Shown here: positions 7,970 to 16,699 of the stretch, in pieces
Position numbering within the stretch: the first letter of the stretch is position 1
How the letters are laid out: each line of letters starts with the position of its first letter
Origin: CAXBMB01 sp052078155
GTDB lineage: Bacteria; Pseudomonadota; Alphaproteobacteria; Kiloniellales; DSM-21159
Assembly (NCBI GenBank): GCA_052078155.1
Contig: JBQJBP010000002.1
Coordinates: forward strand, 744,001-808,000
DNA length: 64,000 nucleotides
Direction: 5' to 3'
Program-made: the position numbers and the translations under genes
Notes under the pieces: generated by a model
Databases searched by the model: none
Seen by the model: the letters and a program-made list of their open reading frames with translations, nothing else
Told to the model about the DNA's origin: nothing

Positions 7970-8884
7970 ATGAGTGACATCAACCATTTCCTGGATCTCG
8001 ATCGGATCGATCCGGACACCCTGAAGAAAATCATCGCTGACGGCCGGGCCTGCAAAGACGGCACCCACGGTCAGGATAAGCCCCTGGACGGCAAGGCGCT
8101 GGCCCTGATTTTCGAGAAACCCTCCACCCGGACCCGTGTGTCTTTTGAGCGGGGTGTGCATCAGCTGGGCGGGCAGGCCATTGTTCTGGAGCCCAGTGGC
8201 TCCCAGATCGGCCGCGGCGAGACCATTGCAGATACGGCCCGTGTGCTGTCGCGCTTTGTGGATGCCATCATGATCCGCACCACCAAGGAAGAAAAGCTGC
8301 TGGAACTGGCGGAATACGCCACGGTGCCGGTGATTAACGGCCTGACTGATAAGACCCACCCCTGCCAGCTGATGGCCGATGTCATGACCTTTGAAGAACA
8401 CCGTGGCCCCATTCAGGGCAAAACGGTGGTCTGGTCCGGTGATGGCAACAACATGGCCGCCTCCTGGATCCATGCCGCCGTTCAGTTTGATTTTGAACTG
8501 CGTCTGGCCTGCCCCGACAGCCTGATGCCGCCGGAAGATGTGATGCAGTGGGCCAAGGAAAAGGGCGGCAAAATCGTGGTAACCCACGATGCCAAGGCTG
8601 CCATGGACGGCGCAGACTGTGTGGTGACGGATACCTGGGTGTCCATGGGCGACGAAATTGGCGAGTCCATCCGCCGCCACAACCTGTTGACGCCTTTCCG
8701 GGTCGATGAAGAGATGATGAAACTGGCCAAGGACGATGCCATCTTCATGCATTGCCTGCCGGCCCACCGGGGTGAAGAAGTCACACCGGGTGTGATTGAC
8801 GGTCCCCAGTCCGTGGTCTGGGACGAGGCTGAAAACCGACTGCACGCCCAAAAGGGCGTCCTTCTGTGGTGTTTTGATAAATGA
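7970..8884 (+). CDS. argF: Ornithine carbamoyltransferase
   Basis: This 304-residue enzyme makes citrulline from ornithine and carbamoyl phosphate. It shows the carbamoyl-phosphate motif S-T-R-T-R at 52-56, HPCQLMAD for the same site, the ornithine loop TDTWVSMGDE, and the catalytic-cysteine motif FMHCLPAHRGEEV near residue 265. The start at 7970 gives the normal family N-terminus (LDLDRIDPDTLKKI). The stop overlaps the hslO start by four bases (ATGA), so translation is probably coupled. Confidence 0.97.
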   Translation: MSDINHFLDLDRIDPDTLKKIIADGRACKDGTHGQDKPLDGKALALIFEKPSTRTRVSFERGVHQLGGQAIVLEPSGSQIGRGETIADTARVLSRFVDAIMIRTTKEEKLLELAEYATVPVINGLTDKTHPCQLMADVMTFEEHRGPIQGKTVVWSGDGNNMAASWIHAAVQFDFELRLACPDSLMPPEDVMQWAKEKGGKIVVTHDAKAAMDGADCVVTDTWVSMGDEIGESIRRHNLLTPFRVDEEMMKLAKDDAIFMHCLPAHRGEEVTPGVIDGPQSVVWDEAENRLHAQKGVLLWCFDK

Positions 8885-9852
8885 CCGAGCAACGACCGGA
8901 TACGGCGTCCTCTCCCCCGCTTGCGGGTCAGGGGCCGCAGGACAATGGCAACCTCTCCTTCCTGCTGGAAAGCTCCGGCATCCGGGGACGGCACCTGAAG
9001 TTGGGTGAGGCCATTGATTCCATCCTCACCGCCCACCGCTATCCGGAGCCTGTGGCTCAGATGCTGGGGGAGCTGGTCACGCTCTGCGCGCTTCTGGGCT
9101 CGACCCTGAAGTTTGACGGTGTCTTTGTGCTGCAGATCAAAGGCAGCGGGCCCATCAGCACCATGGTGGCAGACATGACCTCCGATGGGGTGTTGCGCGG
9201 CTATGCCGGGTTCGACGCCGACAAGGTCGCCGGGTTGCTGGTCGAAGATCTGCGCCAGGAAGGGCCTGCTGAGGAAGATCAGGTGGCCCGCTGGTTCGGC
9301 GAAGGGCACCTGGCCTTTACCGTGGATCAGGGGGAATACAGCGAACGCTATCAGGGGCTGGTGGAGCTGAGCGGTCCGCAGTTGTCTGACTGTCTTCTGC
9401 AGTACTTCCGCCAGTCTCAGCAGTTGAATGCGGGCATTGTCTCTGCCTGTGCAAAGCAGGACGGTAAGTGGCGGTCTGGCGCCATGCTGCTGGAGCAGAT
9501 TCCTGAATCGGCCAGCGCGGACAAAAAGGAAGAGGAGCTGGAAGACTGGCGTCGGGCGCTGATTCTGATGTCTTCCTGCAAGCCGGAAGAACTGCTGGAT
9601 AAGGACCTGCCCTACAACGTGTTGCTGTTCCGGCTGTTCCATGAAGAAGGGGTGCGTGTCTTTGACAGCAAACCTCTGCGGTTTGGCTGTCGCTGCTCCC
9701 AGGAACGGGTCGAGAGCATTCTCAAAACCCTGGTATATGAAGAGCTGGAGCAGATGAAGACGGACGCCGGGCTGGTTGAGGTCAATTGTGAGTTCTGCAA
9801 CAGCAACTACAGCTTCGACGACGCCCAGCTGGCCAGCCTTTTCAAGAAGTAA
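8881..9852 (+). CDS. hslO: Redox-regulated chaperone Hsp33
   Basis: This 323-residue cytosolic holdase is activated when oxidation releases zinc from its C-terminal switch. The zinc cysteines are present: C270 and C272 (C-x-C) and C303 and C306 (C-x2-C). The N-terminal domain has the family segments LGSTLKFDGVFVLQIKGSGP and GEGHLAFTVDQG. It overlaps argF by four bases. The argD-argF-hslO arrangement recurs in alphaproteobacteria, although Hsp33 has no direct role in arginine synthesis. Confidence 0.95.
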   Translation: MTEQRPDTASSPPLAGQGPQDNGNLSFLLESSGIRGRHLKLGEAIDSILTAHRYPEPVAQMLGELVTLCALLGSTLKFDGVFVLQIKGSGPISTMVADMTSDGVLRGYAGFDADKVAGLLVEDLRQEGPAEEDQVARWFGEGHLAFTVDQGEYSERYQGLVELSGPQLSDCLLQYFRQSQQLNAGIVSACAKQDGKWRSGAMLLEQIPESASADKKEEELEDWRRALILMSSCKPEELLDKDLPYNVLLFRLFHEEGVRVFDSKPLRFGCRCSQERVESILKTLVYEELEQMKTDAGLVEVNCEFCNSNYSFDDAQLASLFKK

Positions 9853-10015
9853 GCTCAGAGCAAACGGCCTCGAAAGGGGACGCGCTTTCCCGGTTGCTTT
9901 TTGAGTTTCTTTGAAGGTGTGAAGGGTCGCGCGGGAGTGTCGTCCACGGCCCTATTTTGGGCATATTCTGCCAGTACTCAGGGCTGGATCAGCATTATCA
10001 AACAGGGGGAAGGCC

Positions 10016-10678
10016 GTGGATCTGACAGGACAGTCTGGTGCTTTGGGAGCAGACAAAAACAGGGAAGCCGGGGGTGACAGCCACAGATCCGGCCGACGCA
10101 AACTGCTGCTGGCGGGCCTGGCCCTGCCTTTGGTGTTGGCGGGCTGCAAGACTTCTGCCCCTCCCAGCGGCTTTCCCACGCTGGGTTTTGCGCACCTGAC
10201 ACCCCTGAAGCTCCGGGTATCCTCTGTCACGGTGGAGCGGCATGACAGCGGCGGCGATCTGCCTGGTCGGGTCGACCTGCAGTTTCCTCAGCCTCTGGGC
10301 GATCTGGCGGCCCTTTGGGGCCGGGAACGCCTGAAGGCCGTGGGCGGGACATCCCGCCTGATTTACCGGGTTACCGAAGCTTCAGTGCTGGAAACCAAGC
10401 TCAAGCGCACCCAAGGGGTCAGCGGGTACTTCACCACAGACCAGACCGAGCGCTATGACGCCAGTGTGAAAGCTGAAGTGCGGGTGATCGATGAACTGGG
10501 CCAGCAGGTGGCCCAGACCCAGGTCTCCGTTCAGCGTTCCAGTACCGTACCCGAAGACGCATCGCTGCGCCGCCGGGAGGAAATCTGGGTGTCGCTGAGC
10601 GAAGACATCATGACCGACTTCAACCGGGAGATGGAAGGGGCCATTGGCAAGTACCTCTTCCCCTATCGGGTGCTGTAA
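10016..10678 (+). CDS. Putative lipoprotein of unknown function
   Basis: This 220-residue protein has a long polar N-terminus with RR (27-28), a hydrophobic stretch at 30-40, and a lipobox LVLAGC ending at C44, so it is probably lipid-anchored. The GTG start follows a strong GGGGGAAGG. The mature part appears to be beta-rich, with LKLRVSSVTVERH and ASVKAEVRVIDELGQQVAQTQVSVQRS, and ends in a helical EDIMTDFNREMEGAIGKYLFPY. I recognise no named domain. The gene stands 163 bases after hslO and converges with argE. Confidence 0.75.
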   Translation: MDLTGQSGALGADKNREAGGDSHRSGRRKLLLAGLALPLVLAGCKTSAPPSGFPTLGFAHLTPLKLRVSSVTVERHDSGGDLPGRVDLQFPQPLGDLAALWGRERLKAVGGTSRLIYRVTEASVLETKLKRTQGVSGYFTTDQTERYDASVKAEVRVIDELGQQVAQTQVSVQRSSTVPEDASLRRREEIWVSLSEDIMTDFNREMEGAIGKYLFPYRVL

Positions 10679-10720
10679 AGCGCCTGCTTGCCCCCCCGGT
10701 TAAAGACAGCGATCCGACAA

Positions 10721-11896
10721 TCAGTCTGACGGGTTTTCAGCCCAGTCGGCCAGTTTGCGCAGGAAAGCCGTGCATTCTTCAACCTGGCTGATCTTGATGA
10801 ATTCGTTGGGCTGGTGGGCCTGGTCGATGGACCCGGGACCGCAGACCACCGTGGACAGCCCCACTTCCTGGAAGAGGCCGCTTTCGGTGGCGTAGGAGAC
10901 CACGGAAGAGCGGTTGGCACCGGTGATGCGGCGCACCAGATTCTCCGCATAACCTTCTTCTTCCGGTTTAAGGGGCGGAACCGACCCCATGGACGTGGTT
11001 TCAATGCTGGCCTGGGGGGCAAATTCCTGCAGCCAGGGCAGAACCACATCCCGGCTGTAGGCTTCAAAGGTGGCCAGCAGCTCTGCCGGGTCATCCCAGG
11101 GCGCATTGCGGTATTCCCATTCGAAGAAGCAGTCCTGGGGAATGATGTTGTTGGCCACACCCCCCTGCAGGATGCCCACCTGGAATGAGGTGTAGGGCGG
11201 TTCAAAGCCACTGGCTTCGTCGCTGCGTTCAAAGCGGGCTTTCTGCTGCATCTGGAAGATGTACTCGATCAGACGGCCAGCAGCGATGTTGGCATTGGCC
11301 CCGCGGTGAGGCTGGCTGGAGTGGGCGGCCACGCCGCGGATGGTGGTGCGGAAACCTGAAATGCCCTTGTGGGCGGAGATGCACTTCATGTCAGAGGGCT
11401 CGCCGACAATGCAGGCGCGGGGCATGGGCAGGTTGTCGACGATGTCCTTGATCATGTGGCCGACACCGGTGCAGCCCACTTCCTCGTCATAGGACATGGC
11501 GATGTGGATGGGTTTTTTCAGGTTTTTGGCTTTGAATTCAGGGGCCAGCGCCAGGGCAATGGCCAGGAAGGACTTCATGTCGGAGGTGCCGCGCCCGAAG
11601 TACTTGCCCTCCTTCTCGATCATGGTGAAGGGATCGCTGTCCCACACCTGGCCTTCCACCGGGACCACGTCGCTGTGACCTGACAGCACCACGCCGCCTT
11701 CGATGTCCGGGCCGATGGTGACAAAGAGGTTGGCCTTGTCACCTTCGGGGGAAAAGATCTTGCGGTTCTGGATGCCATGGCCGTCCAGATACTCAGACAC
11801 CCAGTTGATCAGCTCCATGTTGGAAAGATCGGACACGGTGTTGAAGGCAATCAGGCGTTCGATCATGTCACGGGGGCTGTAGGTATCTGCGGACAT
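10721..11896 (-). CDS. argE: Acetylornithine deacetylase, M20 metallopeptidase family
   Basis: This 391-residue di-zinc amidohydrolase releases ornithine from N-acetylornithine. M20 landmarks are the metal histidine in LSGHSDVVPVEG, the bridging aspartate in GRGTSDMKSFLA, the catalytic/metal pair DEEVGCTG, and IVGEPSDMKCISAHKG. The dimerisation domain includes GVAAHSSQPHRGANAN. Length and motifs match ArgE rather than DapE. The nearby argD and argF support an arginine role. A formylaminopyrimidine deformylase of the YlmB type belongs to the same superfamily and cannot be strictly excluded. Confidence 0.9.
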   Translation of the reverse strand: MSADTYSPRDMIERLIAFNTVSDLSNMELINWVSEYLDGHGIQNRKIFSPEGDKANLFVTIGPDIEGGVVLSGHSDVVPVEGQVWDSDPFTMIEKEGKYFGRGTSDMKSFLAIALALAPEFKAKNLKKPIHIAMSYDEEVGCTGVGHMIKDIVDNLPMPRACIVGEPSDMKCISAHKGISGFRTTIRGVAAHSSQPHRGANANIAAGRLIEYIFQMQQKARFERSDEASGFEPPYTSFQVGILQGGVANNIIPQDCFFEWEYRNAPWDDPAELLATFEAYSRDVVLPWLQEFAPQASIETTSMGSVPPLKPEEEGYAENLVRRITGANRSSVVSYATESGLFQEVGLSTVVCGPGSIDQAHQPNEFIKISQVEECTAFLRKLADWAENPSD

Positions 11897-12052
11897 TGCT
11901 TTTTCCTGTGGTCTGCGCGCTGCGCCGGGCGCAGGACGGGATTGGCGGAGATATCGGTCAGCAGGATCTGCGGCGCAGCGGTCCTGTGACCGTTGCTTTT
12001 ATCCTGACTGACCGGTCAAGGCGACTCTGATTTTGTGGAACAACTCTGCTGA

Positions 12053-13498
12053 TCAGCCGCGCCAGAAATTGGGCATGAACAGCACCAGCACGGTGAAAAG
12101 TTCCAGACGGCCCAGCAGCATGGCCACGCAGAGGATCCACTTGGCGGATTCCGGCACGCCTGCAAAGTTACCGGCCGGGCCGATCATCTCACCCAGGCCG
12201 GGCCCGACGTTCGCAATGGCCGAGGCAGCCCCGGACACCGAGGTGATGAAATCCAGGCCCGTTGCCCCCAGGGCAGCAGCCACCAGCCCGAAGGTGGTGA
12301 TGAAGAGGAAGAAGAAGCTCATCACCGACAGGGAGACCTGCTCTGTAATGGGTTTTCCCTGGTAATAGGCGATGAAAACCCCGTGGGGCTGCATCAGGCG
12401 TTTGAGCTGGGTCAGCGCTGTCACGGCCAGGATCTGGACGCGGAAAATCTTGATGCCGCAGGTGGTGGACCCGGCACAGCCCCCGATAAACATCAGCACA
12501 AAGAAACTGGCCATGGCAAAGCCGCCCCAGGTGTCAAACTCTGCCGTGGCAAAGCCGGAGCCGGTCATGATGGAGATGACATTGAAGGTGGTGTAGCGCA
12601 GCGCGGTCAGTGGGTTGAGATCATTGTTGATGATCAAGGACAGGGTCAGCAGAACAATGGTGGCGGCCATGATGATCAGCATCACCTGCACCTGGCTGTC
12701 CTTGAAAAAGGCCTGCGGATTGCCCCGTACGGCCCGCAGATAGAGCACAAAAGGTACAGAGCCCAGCAGCATGGTAAAGGCCATGGCGTAGTCGATGGCG
12801 GCGGAATCGAAGTGCCCGACCGAGGCGTCATAGGTGGAAAATCCGCCTGTGGCGATGGAGGTCATGGCGTGGGCAACCGCATCAAAGCCATTCATGCCCA
12901 GCAGCCAGAAACAGAGGGCGGCAATGGCGGTCAGCAGCACATAAACAAAGGAGATTTCGCCGGCAATCTGGGCAGCGCGCGGCAGGACCTTGTCGGTTTC
13001 AAAAGCCTCTACCCGGAACATCTGCATGCCACCCACCTGCAGGATGGGCATCATGGCGACCGCCATGACAATGATCCCGATGCCACCCAGCCACTGCAGA
13101 ATGGCCCGCCACAGCAGAATTCCCGGCGGGGCGTAATCCAGTCCGATGATGGTGGTGGCTCCGGTGGTGGTGACCCCACTCATGGATTCAAAAAAGGCGT
13201 CAGTGAAGTCCAGCTTCAGGGCGGCGAAATTGAAGGGCAGGGCGCCAAAGAAAGCGATCACCAGCCAGGCCATGGCGGTCATGATGAAGGCCTGACGCAG
13301 GCTAAAACCACTCCAGCCCGAGCGTGTGGTCAGGATCACGGAAACGCCGACAAAGAGCGTGACCGAGGCCGAAGCCATAAAGACCTGCCAGTCCGGGTGA
13401 CCGGCGGCGATGTCGACCATGGCTGGCAGCACCATGGCAACGGCCAGAATGCAGAGAAGAATGCCATTGATGAAAAGGATCGGTCTGAAGTCGATCAT
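12053..13498 (-). CDS. trkH: TrkH-family potassium uptake protein
   Basis: This 481-residue integral membrane protein is the K+-translocating subunit of a Trk system. The four pore-loop repeats are visible: SGVTTTGATTI, SIATGGFSTYDASVG, MTGSGFATAEFDTWG and SSTCGIKIFR-like (read here as STTCGIKIFR). About ten to twelve hydrophobic helices run through the whole length. The cytosolic gating partner TrkA is not in the window. The gene is 156 bases upstream of argE on the same strand and has its own leader. Confidence 0.93.
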   Translation of the reverse strand: MIDFRPILFINGILLCILAVAMVLPAMVDIAAGHPDWQVFMASASVTLFVGVSVILTTRSGWSGFSLRQAFIMTAMAWLVIAFFGALPFNFAALKLDFTDAFFESMSGVTTTGATTIIGLDYAPPGILLWRAILQWLGGIGIIVMAVAMMPILQVGGMQMFRVEAFETDKVLPRAAQIAGEISFVYVLLTAIAALCFWLLGMNGFDAVAHAMTSIATGGFSTYDASVGHFDSAAIDYAMAFTMLLGSVPFVLYLRAVRGNPQAFFKDSQVQVMLIIMAATIVLLTLSLIINNDLNPLTALRYTTFNVISIMTGSGFATAEFDTWGGFAMASFFVLMFIGGCAGSTTCGIKIFRVQILAVTALTQLKRLMQPHGVFIAYYQGKPITEQVSLSVMSFFFLFITTFGLVAAALGATGLDFITSVSGAASAIANVGPGLGEMIGPAGNFAGVPESAKWILCVAMLLGRLELFTVLVLFMPNFWRG

Positions 13499-13701
13499 AT
13501 GGGCTTGCCGAAACAGTCTTTCGAATGAAGGCGTTGAGGAACGCCCTGCAAAAGGAACTAATCTGGATAGGGATTGGTTAGCGCGGGAGACTAGAGGAAA
13601 GTCACCTTAAAGGGAATGCTTCGTTAACTTCTAATCCGCTGCTCTGGCAGCCCCTCATCATGATGGCACCGTGGGCCGGTGATACGCCCAGTTGCGCCCT
13701 G

Positions 13702-14097
13702 TCAGTTGAGCTGGATGGGCTGATGGGGGCTGTCCAGCGAAAAGGCCGGGATTTCAATTTCAAAGTGATCGCCCAGATCGTCGACCATTTCATAGTGGCC
13801 CATCATGATGCCCGACGGGGTCGAAAGGGGCGTGCCGCTGGTGTAGTCGTAGCTCTCGCCGGGCTGCAAGGTGGGCTGTTCGCCAACCACACCGGCCCCG
13901 CGGACCTCGGTGACCCGTCCCAGGGTATCGGTGATGTGCCAGTAGCGGTTCAGCAGCTGAACCGTGCGTGGCCCTTCGTTGTCGATACGCACCTGATAGA
14001 CCCAGATAAAGCGGTTGGCTTCCGGGTCCGATTGCTCCTCCAGGAAAATCGGCACGACCGTAACCGTGATGGCGTGGGTGGTTTTTTCGTAACGCAA
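13702..14097 (-). CDS. apaG: ApaG domain protein
   Basis: This 131-residue protein has a fibronectin-III-like beta fold. Family signatures are YRIDNEG-like (VYQVRIDNEGPRTVQLLNRYW), HITDTLGRVTEVRGAGVVGEQP, LQPGESYDYTSGTPLSTPSG and MMGHYEMVDDLG. ApaG has been linked to Co2+/Mg2+ resistance in enterics, but its biochemical role is unclear. It is an isolated minus-strand gene downstream of the OmpA-like gene, separated by a terminator. Confidence 0.93.
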   Translation of the reverse strand: MRYEKTTHAITVTVVPIFLEEQSDPEANRFIWVYQVRIDNEGPRTVQLLNRYWHITDTLGRVTEVRGAGVVGEQPTLQPGESYDYTSGTPLSTPSGIMMGHYEMVDDLGDHFEIEIPAFSLDSPHQPIQLN

Positions 14098-14250
14098 TCT
14101 ACGGTCTCCAGACGGCAGGCTATGGGAAACGGGCTTCAGGGACAGTCAGGCAAGCAGCAGGCTGTCATCCTTAGCCCCTTTTCGTGACTTCTTTAGCAGC
14201 AGTTTGCAACAAGATCTGGAAAATTCCGCAGTCCGTTCTGCCGGTCATAG

Positions 14251-14286
14251 AAAAAGCCGACCCTCAATCAAGAGAGTCGGCTTTTT
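14251..14286 (-). terminator. Rho-independent terminator of the OmpA-like gene
   Basis: The stem AAAAAGCCGAC pairs with GTCGGCTTTTT around a 14-base loop, about 65 bases past the stop of the OmpA-like gene. It is symmetrical with T-runs on both strands, so it could act in either direction. Confidence 0.85.
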
Positions 14287-14350
14287 GTCCTGTCAGGTCA
14301 TCAGGCGGTGACGCCGCACCGCCTGATGCCTGTCATTGGCGCGTCAGGGG

Positions 14351-15211
14351 TTACTGAAGGATCAGTTCCACACGACGGTTTTTCGGCTCTGCAACACCAT
14401 CAGGTGTGGCAACAGCGGGTTCGGATTCACCGCGGGCGGCAACCGATACGTTCTGAGACAGGATGCCTTTGGCACCCAGGGCGTCACGAACGGCGTCGGC
14501 ACGACGCAGGGACAGAGCCTGGTTGTACTCTTCAGTACCGGCGCGGTCGGTGTGACCGGTGACGGAGAAAGCGATCATGCCCATGGACTGTGCGTCGGAC
14601 AGAGCTTCTTTCAGCACGGCAACGCCGTCTTCACGAATGGTGTAGCTGTCGAAGTCGAAGTAGATCACGTAACGCTGAGGCTCAGCCTTGGACATTACGG
14701 GAGCCATTTCTTTCTTCGGTGCCATGGCGGCACGGGCAGCGTTCAGAGCTTCCCAGAAACGGGTTTTGCACAGTGCGATGTGGTCAACCTGATGGTTTTC
14801 TTCTTTCTGCTCAACCCAGCAGTCGAACATGGCCTGGGCGTGAGCGGCTTCATCAGGAGCTTTTTCCCGTGCGCCGTTGTCCATGATGCCCATCAGTTCG
14901 CTGCGTGCGAAGCTCAGCTCACCAATTTTGTCGGCAGGCAGGTTCCAGTCTTCCAGCATTTCGGGCTGAACGTCGTCACCACGTGCGGCAGCAAGGGACT
15001 TTTCAGCGTAATGCTTGGCGGACGGCCAGTCGTACATTTTGTCGGCTTCAAAAGCCATCAGTTCCTGGTAGTCAGCAACCAGGTATTTGTTGAATTCGCT
15101 GACGCTGGCCTGAGGCTCGGCCATGCGGGCTTCTTCGATTTCGTAACCAGTGACACAGCCGCTCAGCAGACCGACCGCAGCAATTGCACCGAGTACCTTG
15201 ATCCTTAGCAT
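14351..15211 (-). CDS. OmpA-family lipoprotein
   Basis: This 286-residue protein starts at the ATG at 15211 because AAGGGA lies just upstream and a lipoprotein signal follows (lipobox LLSGC, C19). Residues 30-170 are helical and unassigned. The C-terminal domain (about 180-286) is an OmpA/MotB peptidoglycan-binding fold. It shows YFDFDSYTIREDGVAVLKEAL, the diaminopimelate-binding segment TGHTDRAGTEEYNQALSLRR, and ENRRVELIL-like ending PKNRRVELIL. It should tether the outer membrane to the cell wall, like Pal. The absence of tol genes next to it argues against calling it pal itself. Confidence 0.88.
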   Translation of the reverse strand: MLRIKVLGAIAAVGLLSGCVTGYEIEEARMAEPQASVSEFNKYLVADYQELMAFEADKMYDWPSAKHYAEKSLAAARGDDVQPEMLEDWNLPADKIGELSFARSELMGIMDNGAREKAPDEAAHAQAMFDCWVEQKEENHQVDHIALCKTRFWEALNAARAAMAPKKEMAPVMSKAEPQRYVIYFDFDSYTIREDGVAVLKEALSDAQSMGMIAFSVTGHTDRAGTEEYNQALSLRRADAVRDALGAKGILSQNVSVAARGESEPAVATPDGVAEPKNRRVELILQ

Positions 15212-16057
15212 GAACTTAATCCCTTCTAAGTCCGGGTGGATACAGGAACGAACTTCCCCTCGAGATCGCAGGGCGTTAGCGCAAAGGCTTGGCCAGGACC
15301 CCATAAATTCCCAATTTGGAAATCTCAGACTAGGCAAGGCAGCCGCTTCTGTCAAAGCCCGAAACCCGGGGGAAGTATCTGAAAGAAGGCTGTTTCTTCC
15401 AGAAAAACGAGGAATTTGTGTCAGCCGGGAGACAAAGTAATGTCACGATTTTTCAGAGAACTCTGAGAGGTTTAATGCAACCAATTGTTTTTTAACAATT
15501 TTTTAATGCTTGTAGGTATTCAAAGAAATTGCCTGTGTTTCGATTCCTATGGCGTGGTTTCGCTTTTGTGCATGTGGATTCCAGAAAGTGAAAAACTGCG
15601 GATTTCTCAGGACAATTTGTTACAAAAATCACACAGGTTTGCATGAGAGCCACTTAAGCGAGCGTCTGCTGTCGTTTTGCTGCTTAGAGTCAATCAGGTG
15701 GAAGCGGATCGCTTAAAACGACACACGTTTAATCTGAATTGCAAAGTTGTTTGGCAGCTTAAAGATACGTCACGGCCCAAAGTGCGGTGAATCAGGTGAA
15801 ACGACCGCCTGCAGCGTCCCCGCTGGAAGGTTTTTCTTCCCTCCTTTGATGAATGGGACGGGTCCCAGTTGCGGGTCCCTGTCATCGGGATTGAACTGAT
15901 TGTCCGCTTCGCTGCTATGGCCTGGGGTGTGCCATCGGGTGGTACCGTTGTGGTATTCCTTGGGGTGTCTCTTGGGGGGCAGCCTGGCGGTGACAAGCGA
16001 CCTCGATAGGGCGGGGCCCTCCGTTGTGACTGATGGAGAAGGCTGCGGGAGGGTGTG
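15212..16057. other. 846-base intergenic region, AT-rich in its middle
   Basis: This gap lies between the OmpA-like gene, which starts leftward here, and the 3' end of the ynjD-like gene. The segment 15460-15640 is markedly AT-rich and probably carries the OmpA promoter. Short open frames exist on both strands, but none has a family signature or convincing ribosome-binding site. I see no RNA gene or strong terminator. Confidence 0.4.
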
Positions 16058-16699
16058 TCAGAGAGTCAGGATCTGCCCCTGGGCCGCCCGGGCGTCTTCC
16101 GGATCGTGTGTGACCATTAAAACCGGCAGGTTCAGGGCGCGGGCGTGGGAAAAAACAAAGCGCCGCACCTGCTCGCGCAAGGCCGTGTCCAGTTTCGAGA
16201 AGGGTTCATCCAGCAACAGCAGTTCCGGGTCTGAGAGCAAGACCCTCAGCAGGGCCACGCGGGCTCTCTGACCGCCGGACAGCGTTTTGGGATCCCGATA
16301 TCCAAAACCTTCCAGATCTGCATCCTTCAGGGCGGCCTCGACTTTTTCTTTGCGGGCCTGCCTGGGACGCACCTGCGCCGGCAGCCCAAAGGCCAGATTC
16401 TCAGCAACGGTCATGTGGGGGAACAGCAGGTCATCCTGAAAAAGGATGCCGACTCTGCGCGCCTCTGCCGGATAGTCATTCAGGGCGCGGCCATTCAGCA
16501 CAATCTGTCCGGAAACCTCAAAGGCGGGTTCCAGCGTGCCACAGATGTGGGACAGCAGGGATGATTTTCCGCAGCCACTGGGCCCCATAAGGGTGAGTAC
16601 GTCCCCACCCGATATCTCAAAGGACAGGTCCCGGATCAGTTCTCTTTCACCCAGAGCCAAACGGAGGTGAGAGACTTCAAACTGGTTGTGATCGGTCAT
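16058..16699 (-). CDS. ynjD: ABC transporter ATP-binding protein, YnjD-like
   Basis: This 213-residue ATPase has Walker A GPSGCGKSS, Q-loop ILFQDD, signature LSGGQRARVALLRVL, Walker B LLLLDEPFSKLD and switch histidine THDPEDA. It energises import with the fused permease just upstream, whose stop codon overlaps its start (ATGA). The gene order binding protein, double permease, ATPase and the sequence character match E. coli ynjBCD, a relative of the thiamine importer ThiBPQ. The substrate is not established. Confidence 0.9.
   Translation of the reverse strand: MTDHNQFEVSHLRLALGERELIRDLSFEISGGDVLTLMGPSGCGKSSLLSHICGTLEPAFEVSGQIVLNGRALNDYPAEARRVGILFQDDLLFPHMTVAENLAFGLPAQVRPRQARKEKVEAALKDADLEGFGYRDPKTLSGGQRARVALLRVLLSDPELLLLDEPFSKLDTALREQVRRFVFSHARALNLPVLMVTHDPEDARAAQGQILTL

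Noticed and set aside
6599..8851. 750-codon minus-strand frame opposite argD and argF
   Set aside because: Both plus-strand genes are certain; this frame is rich in His and Gln as expected for an antisense shadow in GC-rich DNA.
12383..13528. 381-codon plus-strand frame antisense to trkH
   Set aside because: Gly/His/Gln-rich shadow of a membrane protein gene with clear TrkH pore motifs.
15694..15996. 100-codon minus-strand frame in the 15.2-16.1 kb gap
   Set aside because: Composition and codon use do not resemble neighbouring genes, there is no ribosome-binding site, and no family is recognised.
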